Counted from the stretch's first letter, positions 1 to 10,228 are shown. The stretch: DNA of 64,000 bases from Rhodobacteraceae bacterium WD3A24 (GCA_002967695.1 PUHN01000011.1:1-64000); one strand, 5' to 3'. Numbers and translations: made by a program. Notes: generated from the sequence alone by a model not told the origin.

Positions 1-1
1 C

Positions 2-691
2 GTGCTCGCCGCGCGGGAGGCGCTGGCGCTGGCGCGGCTGCGCAGCCTGGGCAGCCTGCGCCGGGCGGCCGACGCCGCGCTTGCCGCGGCCTCGCCGGAC
101 GCGGCGCGGGAGGTGAGCGAGCGGCTGGTCCGGCTCTGCGCCGCCGGGGCGGGGCCGGCACCGGACGCCGCGCGGCTGGCCGAGCGTCAGGCCGAACTTG
201 TCGACGCGCCCGACATCCTCGAACTCGCTGAGGCCGAACTCCTCGCCCCGCGCGACACCGAGGCGCGCCGCGAGGTCGAGGCCGCCGCGCGGCAGGTGGC
301 CACCGTCACCGCCTTCGTGCCGCTGGCGCTGGCGGATGTGGCCGTGGCGTTGCTGGCCAATCTGCGGATGATCCGGCGCATCGCCGAGATTTACGGCGGC
401 CGGTCGGGTGTGGTCGGGGGATGGCGGCTGACACGGGCGGTGCTGACGCATCTGGTGGCCACCGGCGCGGTGTCGGTGGGCGACGACATGATCGGCTCGG
501 TCGCCGGCGGCGGCTTGCTGTCGAAGCTCTCGCGCCGCTTCGGCGAGGGGGTGGTCAACGGGGCGCTGACCGCGCGGGTCGGGGTGGCCGCGATCGAGGT
601 CTGCAGGCCGTTGCCATTCCGCCGGGAGCGCGCGCCGAAGGTCTCCAACCTCGTCCGGCAGGCGCTGACGGGGCTGTTCGACAGGGGCTGA
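2..691 (+). CDS. YcjF/DUF697-family membrane protein (5' partial)
   Basis: This is the C-terminal part of a YcjF-like (UPF0283, TIGR01620) inner-membrane protein; the reading frame is open to the window edge, so the true start lies upstream. The visible part has an alanine-rich helical region (to about residue 95), then a hydrophobic stretch around residues 100-125 (AFVPLALADVAVALLANL) followed by RMIRRIAEIYGG, which is typical of the DUF697 core. The C-terminus is basic and ends in FDRG. In enterobacteria the family is coded beside ycjX, an ATPase; that partner would be outside this window. The biochemical role is unknown. The family call is fairly firm from the LANLRMIRRIAEIYGG block. Confidence 0.75.
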   Translation: MLAAREALALARLRSLGSLRRAADAALAAASPDAAREVSERLVRLCAAGAGPAPDAARLAERQAELVDAPDILELAEAELLAPRDTEARREVEAAARQVATVTAFVPLALADVAVALLANLRMIRRIAEIYGGRSGVVGGWRLTRAVLTHLVATGAVSVGDDMIGSVAGGGLLSKLSRRFGEGVVNGALTARVGVAAIEVCRPLPFRRERAPKVSNLVRQALTGLFDRG

Positions 692-894
692 GGGCGGCGC
701 GCCCCTGCGGCGCCTGCGCTGTCGCGGCCTTTCGTGCCCCCTCTGGACCGTGCCGCGCGCCCGTCCTATAGACGGCCGTATGTTGGACCATCTTCGCCCA
801 ATCGCCCGAATTACCGGCCCGGCGGCCTGACAGACGCGGCCGCCGGGAGCCTTGATCCGCGATACCCGTTTCCCCGACCGCCGAGGACCGCCCG

Positions 895-3885
895 ATGAGC
901 GCCGACACGCCCGACTACAAGGACACGCTGTTCCTGCCGAAAACCGATTTCCCGATGCGCGCGGGGCTGCCCAAGCGCGAACCCGCATGGCTGGAGAAGT
1001 GGGAGCGGATCGGCATCTACGACCGCCTGCGCGAACGGGCGGCGACTGGCGAGCGCGCGCCCTTCATCCTCCATGACGGGCCGCCCTATGCCAACGGGCA
1101 CCTGCATATCGGCCACGCGCTCAACAAGATCCTCAAGGACATGGTCGTCCGGTCCCAGCAGGGGATGGGGCGCGATGCGCGCTACGTGCCCGGCTGGGAC
1201 TGCCACGGCCTGCCCATCGAGTGGAAGATCGAGGAGGCCTACCGCGCCAAGGGGCAGGACAAGGACGCCGTGGACGTGGTCGCCTTCCGGCAGGAATGCC
1301 GGAAATTCGCCGAGGGCTGGATCGACGTGCAGCGCGACGAGTTCAAGCGGCTGGGCGTGACCGGCAAGTGGGACGACCCCTACCTGACGATGGACTTCCA
1401 CGCCGAGGCGGTGATCGCCGAGGAGTTCATGAAGTTCCTCATGAACGGCACGCTCTATCAGGGCTCCAAGCCGGTGATGTGGTCGCCCGTGGAGAAGACC
1501 GCGCTGGCCGAGGCCGAGGTCGAGTATCACGACCGCAAGACCGAGGCGATCTGGGTGAAGTTTCCGGTAAGTGTCTGGGCTGCGTCGGACAAAATGCCGC
1601 CTGCTAAAGGAGACGAGCGAGTTGCTCCGCCGGACACTTCTCTATATCGCGAACTACAACAATCCTCCGTCCTCATCTGGACGACCACGCCTTGGACCAT
1701 CCCGCAGAACCGGGCGGTGTGCTTCAATCCCGATATCGCCTACGGTCTCTACGAGGTCACTGAGGCGCCCGAGGGCAACTGGGCGGCGGTAGGCGACCGA
1801 TTTGTGATTGCCGATCGGCTGGCCGAAGAAGTCTTTACCGCAGCGCGGGTGGAGCGTTTCGAAAAGATTGCCCCGGTTACAGCCCACGAACTCCGTGGTC
1901 TGCGGCTCTTGCACCCCTTCCAATCTCTCGACGGAGCGGATGGCGAGTGGGATTTCGATGTGCCCATGCTGCCGGGCGAGCATGTCACCGACGATGCCGG
2001 CACCGGGTTCGTGCACACCGCGCCCAGCCACGGCGACGATGACTACAACATCTATCTGAAGTTCCGGGATCAGTTTCCCGATCTCAAGATGACCCACAAC
2101 ATCCGCGACGACTCGTCGTTCCGCGACGACATCCCGTTCTTCAATGGCCTGCGCGTGATCGAGGAGAACGGCAAGCCCGGCGGCGCCAACAAGGCGGTGA
2201 TCGAAAGGCTGAAAGAGGCCGGCGCGCTGATCGCGCAGCGGCGGCTGACGATCTCGGACGCGCATTCGTGGCGCTCCAAGGCCCCGGTGATCCGGCTGAA
2301 CCGCCCGCAATGGTTCGCCAGCATCGACCGCGAGCTCGATGACGGGCTCGACGGCCCGACGGGGCAGCGTACCATCCGCGCCCGCGCGCTGGAGTCAATC
2401 AAGGAACTCGTAAGCTGGACGCCGCAATCGGGGCGCAACCGGCTGTATTCGATGATCGAGAACCGCCCCGACTGGGTGCTTTCGCGCCAGCGCGCCTGGG
2501 GCGTGCCGCTGACCGTCTTCACGAAGAAGGGCGCCAGGCCCGGCGATGGGGATTTCCTGCTCAAGGATCCCGAGGTCAATCGTCGCGTTGTGGACGCTTT
2601 TGAGGCCGAGGGCGCCGATGCATGGTATGTGCAAGGGTTCAAGGAAAAGGTGCTCGACGGGCTGCACGATCCGGAGGCCTATGATCAGGTTTTTGATATT
2701 CTCGACGTGTGGTTCGACTCGGGCTCGACCCATGCCTTCGTCCTGCGCGACCGGCCCGACGGCACGCCCGACGGGATCGCCGACCTCTATCTGGAAGGGA
2801 CCGACCAGCACCGCGGGTGGTTCCATTCCTCGATGCTGCAGGGCTGCGCGACGAAGGGGCGCGCGCCCTATCGCGGGGTGCTCACGCACGGCTTCACCCT
2901 CGACGAGAAGGGCATGAAGATGTCCAAATCGCTGGGCAACACCGTGGCCCCCGAGGACGTGCAGAACCAGTACGGCGCCGATATCCTGCGGCTGTGGGTG
3001 GCGCAGTCGGATTACACCGGCGATCTGCGGATCGGGCCGGAGATCCTGAAGGGCGTGGCCGACAGCTACCGCAGGCTGCGCAACACGATGCGCTTCATGC
3101 TGGGCAATCTCGCCGGTTTCGACGAGTCCGAGAAGGTCGCGCCCGAGGACATGCCCGAGCTGGACCGCTGGGTGCTGCACCGGCTGGCCGAGCTCGATGC
3201 CGAGTTGAGCACGGGCTACGACGCCTATGATTTCCAGGGCGTCTTCCAGAAGCTGTTCCAGTTCGCCACGGTGGACCTGTCATCGTTCTATTTCGACGTG
3301 CGAAAGGACGCGCTGTATTGCGACGGCGCCGACAGCCTGCGCCGCCGCTCGGCGCGGACGGTGCTCGACCTGCTGTTCCACCGGCTGGCGACATGGCTGG
3401 CCCCGATCCTGGTCTTCACGATGGAGGATGTCTGGGAATCGCGGTTTGGCGACCCGGAGGACTCGGTCCACCTGCACGACATGCCGGCAACGCCGTCAGA
3501 GTGGCGCGATGAGGCGCTGGCGGCGAAATGGGCCGGCGTGCGCCGCGCGCGGCGGGTGGTCACGGCCGCGCTGGAGGTGCAGCGCCGCGACAAGGTGATC
3601 GGGGCGAGCCTGGAGGCGGCACCGGTGGTCCATGTTCGCGATGCCGACGTGCTCGCGGCCCTGCGGACCGTGGAGTTCCCTGACCTGTGCATCGTCTCGG
3701 ACCTGTGGCTGACGGACGACCCCCTTCCCGCCGAGGCGTTCAGACTGCCCGAGGTGGAGGGCGTAGGCGTCGTTTTCGAGCGGGCCGAGGGCGACAAGTG
3801 CCAGCGTTGCTGGAAGATCGCGCCCGACGTGGGCACCCACCGCCATCCGGACGTCTGCGCCCGCTGCAACGCCGTGCTGGGCTGA
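895..3885 (+). CDS. ileS: Isoleucyl-tRNA synthetase
   Basis: This class I aminoacyl-tRNA synthetase charges tRNA-Ile and proofreads valine. The 996 residues carry the HIGH signature at 71-74 (within DGPPYANGHLHIGH), the editing-domain WTTTPW motif near 262, and KMSKS at about 675-679. A C-terminal zinc ribbon has two CxxC pairs (CQRCWK and CARCN). The ATG at 895 gives the expected N-terminus with the FPMRAGLPKREP block. Residues 224-258, between WVKFP and VLIWTTTPW, form a longer linker than I expect for the family. DNA from about 1560 to 1940 is clearly less GC-rich than its flanks, which suggests a recombined patch in the editing domain. The frame is nevertheless intact and all motifs are present, so the enzyme should work. 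Confidence 0.97.
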   Translation: MSADTPDYKDTLFLPKTDFPMRAGLPKREPAWLEKWERIGIYDRLRERAATGERAPFILHDGPPYANGHLHIGHALNKILKDMVVRSQQGMGRDARYVPGWDCHGLPIEWKIEEAYRAKGQDKDAVDVVAFRQECRKFAEGWIDVQRDEFKRLGVTGKWDDPYLTMDFHAEAVIAEEFMKFLMNGTLYQGSKPVMWSPVEKTALAEAEVEYHDRKTEAIWVKFPVSVWAASDKMPPAKGDERVAPPDTSLYRELQQSSVLIWTTTPWTIPQNRAVCFNPDIAYGLYEVTEAPEGNWAAVGDRFVIADRLAEEVFTAARVERFEKIAPVTAHELRGLRLLHPFQSLDGADGEWDFDVPMLPGEHVTDDAGTGFVHTAPSHGDDDYNIYLKFRDQFPDLKMTHNIRDDSSFRDDIPFFNGLRVIEENGKPGGANKAVIERLKEAGALIAQRRLTISDAHSWRSKAPVIRLNRPQWFASIDRELDDGLDGPTGQRTIRARALESIKELVSWTPQSGRNRLYSMIENRPDWVLSRQRAWGVPLTVFTKKGARPGDGDFLLKDPEVNRRVVDAFEAEGADAWYVQGFKEKVLDGLHDPEAYDQVFDILDVWFDSGSTHAFVLRDRPDGTPDGIADLYLEGTDQHRGWFHSSMLQGCATKGRAPYRGVLTHGFTLDEKGMKMSKSLGNTVAPEDVQNQYGADILRLWVAQSDYTGDLRIGPEILKGVADSYRRLRNTMRFMLGNLAGFDESEKVAPEDMPELDRWVLHRLAELDAELSTGYDAYDFQGVFQKLFQFATVDLSSFYFDVRKDALYCDGADSLRRRSARTVLDLLFHRLATWLAPILVFTMEDVWESRFGDPEDSVHLHDMPATPSEWRDEALAAKWAGVRRARRVVTAALEVQRRDKVIGASLEAAPVVHVRDADVLAALRTVEFPDLCIVSDLWLTDDPLPAEAFRLPEVEGVGVVFERAEGDKCQRCWKIAPDVGTHRHPDVCARCNAVLG

Positions 3886-3912
3886 CATGCGCCCGCCGGA
3901 GCCGTCAGACCT

Positions 3913-4749
3913 GTGAGCGCGGGCGTCTTCCTCGCCGTTCTGGGTGCCGCGTTTCTGCATGCCGGCTGGAACGCGCTTATCAAGCTGGGGGCCGGGCGGG
4001 TCACGGGAATGGCGCTGTTCACCGTGGCGCAGGGCGTGATCGGCGTTGCCGTGATCGCGGCGCGCCCGCTTCCGGTGCCCGAGGCATGGCCGTGGCTGCT
4101 GGCCTCGGGCCTGACGCACGCTGCCTACAAGGGCTTTCTGGTGCTGGCCTACGGGGCGGGCGATCTGAGCCGAGTCTACCCGATCTCGCGCGGGGCGGCA
4201 CCGATGATGGTTCTGGCAGCGACCACGCTGCTGCTTGCCGAACCGATGGAGCCCATGGCGCGCCTGGGTATCATTGTGCTGGGCGCGGGTATCCTGCTGA
4301 TGGCGCGTGGCGCGCTGCGCTCGGGCGAGGCGCGGCGTCTGGTTCCGCTGGCGCTGGGTACCGCGCTGGCCACGGCCTGCTACACCCTGATCGACGGGCT
4401 TGGCGCGCGGGTGTCGGGCGATGCTGTCGGCTATGTCGGCTGGCTCTTCGTGATCGACGCCACGGTGTTTGCGGCCGGCGTGATCGTGCTGCGCGGCCCG
4501 GGCGGTTTTCGTGCCCGCCCGCGTGACTGGGCGCTGGGCGCGGCGGGGGCGTCGGCCTCGTATCTGGCCTACGCGATCGCGGTCTGGGCGATGACGGTGG
4601 CGCCGCTGGCCCTGGTCGCCGCCCTGCGAGAGACGTCGATCCTGTTCGCGGTGGTCATCGGCTGGCTGGCTTTCGGCGAGCGGATGGACCGCAACAAGGC
4701 CGCGGCGGCCACTCTGATCGTGGCGGGGGTGGCGTTGACCCGGCTGTAG
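3913..4749 (+). CDS. EamA/DMT-family membrane transporter
   Basis: A 278-residue inner-membrane protein with about ten hydrophobic segments, arranged as two five-helix halves as in the drug/metabolite transporter superfamily. The first half begins FLAVLGAAFLHAGWNALIKLG, a typical EamA opening. The second half ends with the usual LAFGERMDRNKAAAATLIVAGVAL block, where E is the conserved end-of-EamA position. The start is a GTG 27 bases after the ileS stop, so it is probably co-transcribed with ileS. It converges on pcs. Substrates of this family (amino acids, metabolites, drugs) cannot be read from sequence. The family is firm and the substrate is unknown. Confidence 0.88.
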   Translation: MSAGVFLAVLGAAFLHAGWNALIKLGAGRVTGMALFTVAQGVIGVAVIAARPLPVPEAWPWLLASGLTHAAYKGFLVLAYGAGDLSRVYPISRGAAPMMVLAATTLLLAEPMEPMARLGIIVLGAGILLMARGALRSGEARRLVPLALGTALATACYTLIDGLGARVSGDAVGYVGWLFVIDATVFAAGVIVLRGPGGFRARPRDWALGAAGASASYLAYAIAVWAMTVAPLALVAALRETSILFAVVIGWLAFGERMDRNKAAAATLIVAGVALTRL

Positions 4750-4783
4750 TCCGGGTGCCGACCCCGCGCCGCGCGGCCGGCCG

Positions 4784-5491
4784 CTATTGCCGCGCCGTCG
4801 GGAGGAATTGCTGGGCGATTCCGGCGAGGATCAGGTAGAGGCTGAGCGCGACCAGCGCGCCGGTGGCCCAGTCGGGCTGGGCGAATTCCGTCCATGCCGC
4901 CCAGCCCGCGAAACCCGTCCAGAGCAGCGCGGCGGGCAGGGTGACGGGGCGCCAGCGCGCCGTGCGCACCGGGTGGATGAACTTGAGCGGGGCGAACATC
5001 GTCACCGCGAGCAGAACGACGATGGTCAGCGACAGCCAGAAGGGCGGCGCGGCGGCGAAGATGACCACCGCGACCATGTTCCAGCAGCCCGGAAAGCCCG
5101 AAAACGAGTTGTCGTCGGTCTTCATCCGGCTGTCGGCGAAATAGAGCACGCTGGCGAAAGTGATCACGATGATCGCGACCCAGCCCGTCCAGCCCGGCAG
5201 GAGCGACGACTGGAACAGCGCGAAAGCGGGGATGAAGACATAGGTGAGATAGTCGATGATCAGGTCGAGCATGACCCCGTCGATCCGCCCCGCGCGCGTC
5301 TTGACGTGGTATTTGCGCGCCAGCGGCCCGTCGATCCCGTCGACGATGAAGGCCACGACCAGCCACAGGAACATCAGCGCCCAGTCGGTCTGTGCCGCGG
5401 CGAGCATGGCGAGCATCGCGAAGACCGCGCCGGTTGCGGTGAACATGTGCACGCTGTAGGCGTTGAGGCTGGACTTGAAGCTTTCGCTCAT
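4784..5491 (-). CDS. pcs: Phosphatidylcholine synthase (CDP-alcohol phosphatidyltransferase)
   Basis: An integral membrane enzyme that condenses choline with CDP-diacylglycerol to give phosphatidylcholine, the one-step route found in many alphaproteobacteria. The CDP-alcohol phosphotransferase signature DG-x2-AR-x8-G-x3-D-x3-D reads as DGPLARKYHVKTRAGRIDG followed by VMLDLIID, with all aspartates present. Hydrophobic helices follow to the C-terminus. The frame stays open upstream to 5542, but the ATG at 5491 (MSESFKSSLNAYS) has GGAGAG about 8 bases ahead and avoids overlapping xerC, so I use it (235 residues). It lies 25 bases downstream of xerC on the same strand. Pcs rather than PgsA is supported by the AYSVHMFTATGAV opening and by a separate pgsA later in this window. 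Confidence 0.87.
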   Translation of the reverse strand: MSESFKSSLNAYSVHMFTATGAVFAMLAMLAAAQTDWALMFLWLVVAFIVDGIDGPLARKYHVKTRAGRIDGVMLDLIIDYLTYVFIPAFALFQSSLLPGWTGWVAIIVITFASVLYFADSRMKTDDNSFSGFPGCWNMVAVVIFAAAPPFWLSLTIVVLLAVTMFAPLKFIHPVRTARWRPVTLPAALLWTGFAGWAAWTEFAQPDWATGALVALSLYLILAGIAQQFLPTARQ

Positions 5492-5516
5492 CGGTCGGGC
5501 TCTCCGGGGGCGCGGC

Positions 5517-6440
5517 TCACGCGCGCGGATGCGCTGCGTCATAGACTTCCATCAGCCGGGCGGCGTCAACCTCGGTATAGGCCTGCGTGGTCGACAGCGA
5601 GGCGTGGCCCAGCAGCTCCTGAATCGCGCGCAGGTCGCCGCCGGCGCCGAGAAGATGCGTGGCAAAGGAATGACGCAGCGCATGCGGCGTGGCGGTGGCG
5701 GGCAGGCCGAGCTGGCGGCGGGTGCGCTCCATCACCCGCGCGACATGGCGCTGGCCGAGCCTGCCGCCACGCGCGCCGCGAAAGAGCGGCCCCTCGGGCG
5801 AAAGGGTATAGGGGCACAGCTCGGCATACCGCGCCACGGCCACGCGCGCGACCGGCAGGACGGGTACCATGCGCTCCTTCTCCCCCTTGCCGCGGATGCG
5901 CAGCCCCTCGCCGAGGGGCAGTTCGGCCGCCGCGAGCCCCAGCGCCTCGGAGATGCGCAGGCCGCAGCCATAGAGCAGGGTGACCACGGCGACGTCGCGC
6001 GCCGCGGCCCATGGCGCCGGGGCCTGCAGCGCCACCGTTTCGAGAACCTCGCGCGCAGCGTCCCGCGATAGCGGGCGCGGCAGCTTGCGCCCGAATCTCG
6101 GCCCCCGCGCCGCCAGCACAGGTGTGGGGTCGAAACCGTCGCGCTCGCCCAGCCAGCGGAAAAAGCCGCGCACCGCCGAGAGCGCCCGCGCCAGCGAGCG
6201 CGCCCCGAGACCGCGGGCGCGTTCATGCGCCATCCAGGCGCGCATCTCGGCCTGCGAGACCTCCGCGAGCCCGGCGCGCCCCGGTGCGCCGCCGCGATGG
6301 TCGGCGATAAAGGCGAGAAAACGCGCGACATCGGCGCAATAGGCGCGCAGCGTGCTCTCGGACGTCCCGTCCAGCGCGCGCAGCCGGGCCGTCCAGGCCT
6401 CCAGCGCGTCGCGCACTCCCGGCGTCAGCGCCAGGCTCAC
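5517..6440 (-). CDS. xerC: Tyrosine recombinase XerC
   Basis: A site-specific recombinase that with XerD resolves chromosome dimers at dif. The N-terminal core-binding SAM-like domain (about 10-100) contains LRAYCADVARFLAF. The catalytic domain shows all expected residues: Arg in CGLRISEAL, Lys in RGKGEKERMVP, His-x-x-Arg in PHALRHSFATH, His in LLGHASLSTTQAY, and the nucleophilic Tyr in the same block. The open frame continues to 6650, but the GTG at 6440 overlaps the stop of the DUF484 gene by four bases (GTGA) and gives a normal 307-residue XerC. The longer version has a non-homologous arginine-rich leader. The xerC/DUF484 pairing is conserved in proteobacteria. Confidence 0.93.
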   Translation of the reverse strand: MSLALTPGVRDALEAWTARLRALDGTSESTLRAYCADVARFLAFIADHRGGAPGRAGLAEVSQAEMRAWMAHERARGLGARSLARALSAVRGFFRWLGERDGFDPTPVLAARGPRFGRKLPRPLSRDAAREVLETVALQAPAPWAAARDVAVVTLLYGCGLRISEALGLAAAELPLGEGLRIRGKGEKERMVPVLPVARVAVARYAELCPYTLSPEGPLFRGARGGRLGQRHVARVMERTRRQLGLPATATPHALRHSFATHLLGAGGDLRAIQELLGHASLSTTQAYTEVDAARLMEVYDAAHPRA

Positions 6441-7159
6441 GACAGCCAGCGGCGCATCGTGCGTTCGAACACGCCGGCAAAGAACGACAGCAGGTCGGTG
6501 GCCTGGCTGGGCTGGAACTGGCGGGGATCCTCGGCGCCCAGAACCAGCATGCCCGGCAAGCGGTTCTCGCCGAGGTCGAGGAACATCATCGCCTCGGAGC
6601 CGATCGTGGCGGCACGCGTTCCGTGCACGTTGCCGTCCTCGCCGTGACAATGGCGCAGCATCACCTGCCGGCCCGGACGAAACCGCCGCCCCGTCATGTA
6701 GAGCGCGCAGAAGCCCGGCTCGGCGACCTGCAACACCTCGCCCAGCCGCTCCAGCGCCGGGTCGCGGCCCGAGCGGGCGCTCTCAAGCACCAGCCGCACG
6801 GACTGCACGCGCAGGATCTCGGCGACCTCGGTGTCGAGAATCTGCAGGAACCTCTCGAAACCGTCGGGGTCGAGCATCCGCAGGATCGCGCGATGGATCT
6901 GGCTGGTGCTCGACAGGTTCTCATAGGCTGCGGCGATCACCGCCTTGTGGGTGCTTTCGAGCCGGTCGAGCTTGCTCTCGAGCCGCTCCATCGCCATCCC
7001 GCGCAGATCGACGATATTGGTGCCCATGCTGCGCTCGCTCGCCGCGACGAGGGTGCGCATGAGCTCGTGATCCTCCAGGATCACCTCCGGTTCGGAGAGT
7101 ATCCTGCTGCGCAGATCGTCATCCGTGAAAGCGGTGTCCGCCGGTTCTACCGTCGCCAT
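6437..7159 (-). CDS. DUF484-family (GAF-like) protein
   Basis: A 240-residue soluble protein of the DUF484 family, which folds like a GAF domain. An N-terminal helical segment (MAMERLESKLDRLESTHKAV) probably forms a coiled coil. The C-terminal half contains GSEAMMFLDLGENRLPGMLVLGA and ends with the typical FFAGVFERTMRRWL. The gene directly precedes xerC with a 4-base overlap, the arrangement also seen in enterobacteria (dapF-yigA-xerC), so translation is coupled. The function is unknown; a role linked to chromosome-dimer resolution is only guilt by association. Confidence 0.87.
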   Translation of the reverse strand: MATVEPADTAFTDDDLRSRILSEPEVILEDHELMRTLVAASERSMGTNIVDLRGMAMERLESKLDRLESTHKAVIAAAYENLSSTSQIHRAILRMLDPDGFERFLQILDTEVAEILRVQSVRLVLESARSGRDPALERLGEVLQVAEPGFCALYMTGRRFRPGRQVMLRHCHGEDGNVHGTRAATIGSEAMMFLDLGENRLPGMLVLGAEDPRQFQPSQATDLLSFFAGVFERTMRRWLS

Positions 7160-7204
7160 GCCTGCCTCTGGAACCTCGATGCTTTTTCGCCACTATACAT
7201 GGTT

Positions 7205-7858
7205 TCACAGGATTTTCTGCCCCGTTTTTTCCCAGTCCTTGAGGAAGGCGTCGAGCCCCTTGTCGGTCAGCGGATGGCTGGCGAGCTTGCGGATGACATC
7301 GGGCGGGGCGGTCATCACGTCGGCGCCGATGCGCGCGACCTCGGTGACGTGGTTGACGCTGCGAATCGAGGCGGCGAGGATTTCGGTCTCGAAGCCGTAG
7401 TTGTCGTAGATCGTGCGGATGTCCTGGATCAGTTCGCAGCCATCGAGATTGATGTCGTCGAGCCGGCCGATGAAGGGCGAGATGAACGACGCCCCGGCCT
7501 TGGCCGCCAGAAGCGCCTGGTTGGCCGAAAAGCACAGCGTGACATTGATCATGTAGCCTTCCGACGCCAGCGCCTTGCAGGCCTTCAGCCCGTCCCATGT
7601 CAGGGGCAGCTTGATGGCGATGTTGGGCGCGATGCGAGCGAGCTTGCGCCCCTCCTCGATCATCGCCGGCGCATCGAGTGCAACCACCTCGGCAGAGACG
7701 GGGCCGTCGACGATCTCGCAGATCTCGCGGGTCACCTCGGTGATGTCGCGACCGGCCTTGAGGATCAGCGAGGGGTTGGTGGTCACGCCGTCCACGACGC
7801 CGAGTTCGGCCAGATCGCGGATGGCATCGACATCGGCGGTATCGACAAAGAATTTCAT
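7205..7858 (-). CDS. fsa: Fructose-6-phosphate aldolase / transaldolase-like (TalC/Fsa)
   Basis: A short transaldolase-family TIM-barrel enzyme of 217 residues, the length of FSA/TalC rather than of the approximately 320-residue TalB. The opening [16 protein letters not shown] and [16 protein letters not shown] are diagnostic. The Schiff-base lysine is K83 in [13 protein letters not shown]. It either transfers dihydroxyacetone units as transaldolase in the pentose phosphate pathway or cleaves fructose 6-phosphate; the sequence alone does not separate these. It lies upstream of the DUF484-xerC-pcs run on the same strand (45-base gap) and is divergent from priA, with about 88 bases between the two starts that must hold both promoters. 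Confidence 0.9.
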   Translation of the reverse strand: MKFFVDTADVDAIRDLAELGVVDGVTTNPSLILKAGRDITEVTREICEIVDGPVSAEVVALDAPAMIEEGRKLARIAPNIAIKLPLTWDGLKACKALASEGYMINVTLCFSANQALLAAKAGASFISPFIGRLDDINLDGCELIQDIRTIYDNYGFETEILAASIRSVNHVTEVARIGADVMTAPPDVIRKLASHPLTDKGLDAFLKDWEKTGQKIL

Positions 7859-7946
7859 CGCTCAGTGTCCTCGGGCTGGAGCCTGTTGCTGGGCCGCGTC
7901 ATAACGCAAGGAGGCGGGGGCCGGAACCCCCGCGGCAGAGGCGTGA

Positions 7947-10142
7947 ATGGACGAGGCGACGTTTTTCGACGAAGGCGCGCGGCTGGCGGTGCTGACCACG
8001 CAGCCGCTGGACGGGGCGCTCGACTACCGCGCGCCCGAGGGCGGCTGCTGGCAGGGCGCCCTTGTCGAGGTGCCGCTGGGCCCGCGGCGGGTGCTGGGCG
8101 TCGTCTGGGGGGCGGGGCAGAGCGATCTGCCGCGGGCCAGGTTGCGCCCGGTCACCCGCGTGCTGGACGTCGCGCCGATGACACCTGCGATGCGCGCCTT
8201 CCTCACCCGTGCCGCCGATTACACGCTGACCCCGCTGCCAGCGATGCTGCGGCTGGCCACCCGCGCGCCGGGGCTGATGGAGGGGCCGGCGACGCGGCGC
8301 CTGTTCCGGCTCACGGGCGAAGTGCCCGAGCGGATGACCGATGCGCGCGCCCGTGTTCTGGAGGTCTTTCGTGACTACGGCGGTGCCGGGCTCGCGCTGG
8401 GCGAGGTCGCGCGGCTGGCGGGCGTGGGCACCGGCGTGGTCAAGGGGCTGGTCAAGGCCGGTGCCGTGGCCGATGAGGCCGCCCCGCGCGACGTCCCCTA
8501 TCCCCGACTCGACGCCACAAGGCCCGGCGTCGCGCTCAACCACGACCAGCAGGCAGCCGCCGACCGGCTGCGCGCGGGCGTCGCCGGGGGCGGTTATGCC
8601 ACGACGCTGCTGAAGGGGGTGACGGGCTCGGGCAAGACGGAGGTTTATCTCGAGGCCGTCGCCGAATGCCTGCGGCAGGGGCGGCAGGCGCTGGTCCTGC
8701 TGCCCGAGATCGCGCTGACGGCGGAGTTTCTCACCCGCGTCGAGGCCCGTTTCGGCGCCCGGCCGGCCGAGTGGCATTCGGGCGTCACGCAGGCCGAGCG
8801 GCGCCGCTGCTGGCGCATGGTCGGGCAGGGGGGTGCGCAGCTCGTCGTGGGCGCGCGCTCGGCGCTGTTCCTGCCCTTCCGCGATCTGGGGCTGATCGTG
8901 GTGGATGAGGAACATGACAGCTCCTACAAGCAGGAGGACGGCGTGCTGTATCACGCGCGCGACATGAGCGTGCTGCGCGCCTCGCTGTCTTCGGCGCAGG
9001 TGGTGCTGGCCTCGGCCACGCCGTCGCTCGAGACCTGGGTGAACGCCGAAACCGGCAAGTATGCCCGGCTCGATCTGGGCGCGCGCTACGGCCCCTCCGA
9101 CCTGCCCGAGATGGCCGCGATCGACATGCGCCGCGAGCGGCTGCCGTCCGAGCGCTGGATTTCACCCAGCCTGCAGGGCGCGGTCGAGGCCCGGCTGGCG
9201 CGCGGCGAACAGGCGATGCTGTTCATCAATCGGCGCGGCTATGCGCCGGTGACGATCTGCCGCGCCTGCGGCCACCAGATCGGCTGCACGGATTGCGATG
9301 CGCGGATGGTCGAGCACCGCTTTCAACGCCGGCTGGTGTGCCATCAATGCGGCGCGACGCGGCCCATCCCCTCCGCCTGCCCATCATGCGGCGCCGAGGA
9401 CCGCCTCGCCGCCGTGGGGCCGGGGGTCGAGCGGCTGGCCGAGGAAGCCGCCGCGGTGTTTCCGCAGGCCCGGCTGGCCGTGCTGTCGTCGGATCTTTTC
9501 GGCTCCGCCCGCGCGCTTAAGGAGCAGATCGCCGATATCGCCGCCGGCGGGGCCGACATCATCATCGGCACGCAGCTTGTCGCCAAGGGGCACAATTTCC
9601 CCCTTCTCACGCTGGTGGGCGTGATCGACGCCGATCTGGGGCTTCAGGGCGGCGATCTGCGTGCCGCCGAGCGCAGCTTTCAGCTGATGCGGCAGGTCGC
9701 CGGCCGTGCGGGCAGGGCCGAGCGCGCCGGACAGGCCCTGCTTCAGACCTTTCAACCCGAGCATCCGGTGATCCGCGCGATCCTCGCCGGTGACGAGGAG
9801 GGCTTCTGGCGCGCCGAGGCGGCCGAGCGCGAGGCGGCCGGGATGCCGCCTTTCGGCCGCCTGGCGGGCGTGATCCTGTCATCGCCCGATCTGCAGGAGG
9901 CTTTCGATTTCGGGGCCGAACTCGCCCGGCGCGACGCGCCCCTGCGCGCCGTCGGGGCCGAGCTGTTCGGCCCGGCCCCCGCGCCGATCGCGCGTATCCG
10001 CGGGCGCCACCGGGTGCGGCTGCTGGTCAAGGCGGGGCGCGGCGCGGCGCTGCAATCCGCCCTGTCGGCCTGGGCGGGTCAGCTCAGGCCCCCGTCCCGC
10101 CTGCGCATGACCATCGACATCGACCCGCAGAGCTTTCTTTGA
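7947..10142 (+). CDS. priA: Primosomal protein N' (replication restart helicase)
   Basis: A superfamily 2 3'-to-5' DNA helicase that reloads the replisome at stalled forks. The 731 residues show an N-terminal DNA-binding region, Walker A ([11 protein letters not shown]), the DEEH box ([12 protein letters not shown]) and SATPSLE. An insertion carries four pairs of zinc-binding cysteines ([13 protein letters not shown] and CHQCG ... CPSCG). Helicase motifs V and VI are in [18 protein letters not shown] and [13 protein letters not shown]. The ATG at 7947 matches the family start. It overlaps the following reading frame by four bases, although the real msrA start is further downstream. Confidence 0.95.
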   Translation: MDEATFFDEGARLAVLTTQPLDGALDYRAPEGGCWQGALVEVPLGPRRVLGVVWGAGQSDLPRARLRPVTRVLDVAPMTPAMRAFLTRAADYTLTPLPAMLRLATRAPGLMEGPATRRLFRLTGEVPERMTDARARVLEVFRDYGGAGLALGEVARLAGVGTGVVKGLVKAGAVADEAAPRDVPYPRLDATRPGVALNHDQQAAADRLRAGVAGGGYATTLLKGVTGSGKTEVYLEAVAECLRQGRQALVLLPEIALTAEFLTRVEARFGARPAEWHSGVTQAERRRCWRMVGQGGAQLVVGARSALFLPFRDLGLIVVDEEHDSSYKQEDGVLYHARDMSVLRASLSSAQVVLASATPSLETWVNAETGKYARLDLGARYGPSDLPEMAAIDMRRERLPSERWISPSLQGAVEARLARGEQAMLFINRRGYAPVTICRACGHQIGCTDCDARMVEHRFQRRLVCHQCGATRPIPSACPSCGAEDRLAAVGPGVERLAEEAAAVFPQARLAVLSSDLFGSARALKEQIADIAAGGADIIIGTQLVAKGHNFPLLTLVGVIDADLGLQGGDLRAAERSFQLMRQVAGRAGRAERAGQALLQTFQPEHPVIRAILAGDEEGFWRAEAAEREAAGMPPFGRLAGVILSSPDLQEAFDFGAELARRDAPLRAVGAELFGPAPAPIARIRGRHRVRLLVKAGRGAALQSALSAWAGQLRPPSRLRMTIDIDPQSFL

Positions 10143-10228
10143 GCGCTCCGATGCTGGCGCCGCCGGCCACGGCAGCCTATCTTGGAGCACAGCGGGCGCC
10201 CCGCCCGCCAGACGACAGGAGCACGCGC

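Noticed and set aside
5517-6650. XerC starting at 6650
   Set aside because: The extra 70 residues are the shadow of the DUF484 gene. The GTG at 6440 overlapping that stop gives the normal length.
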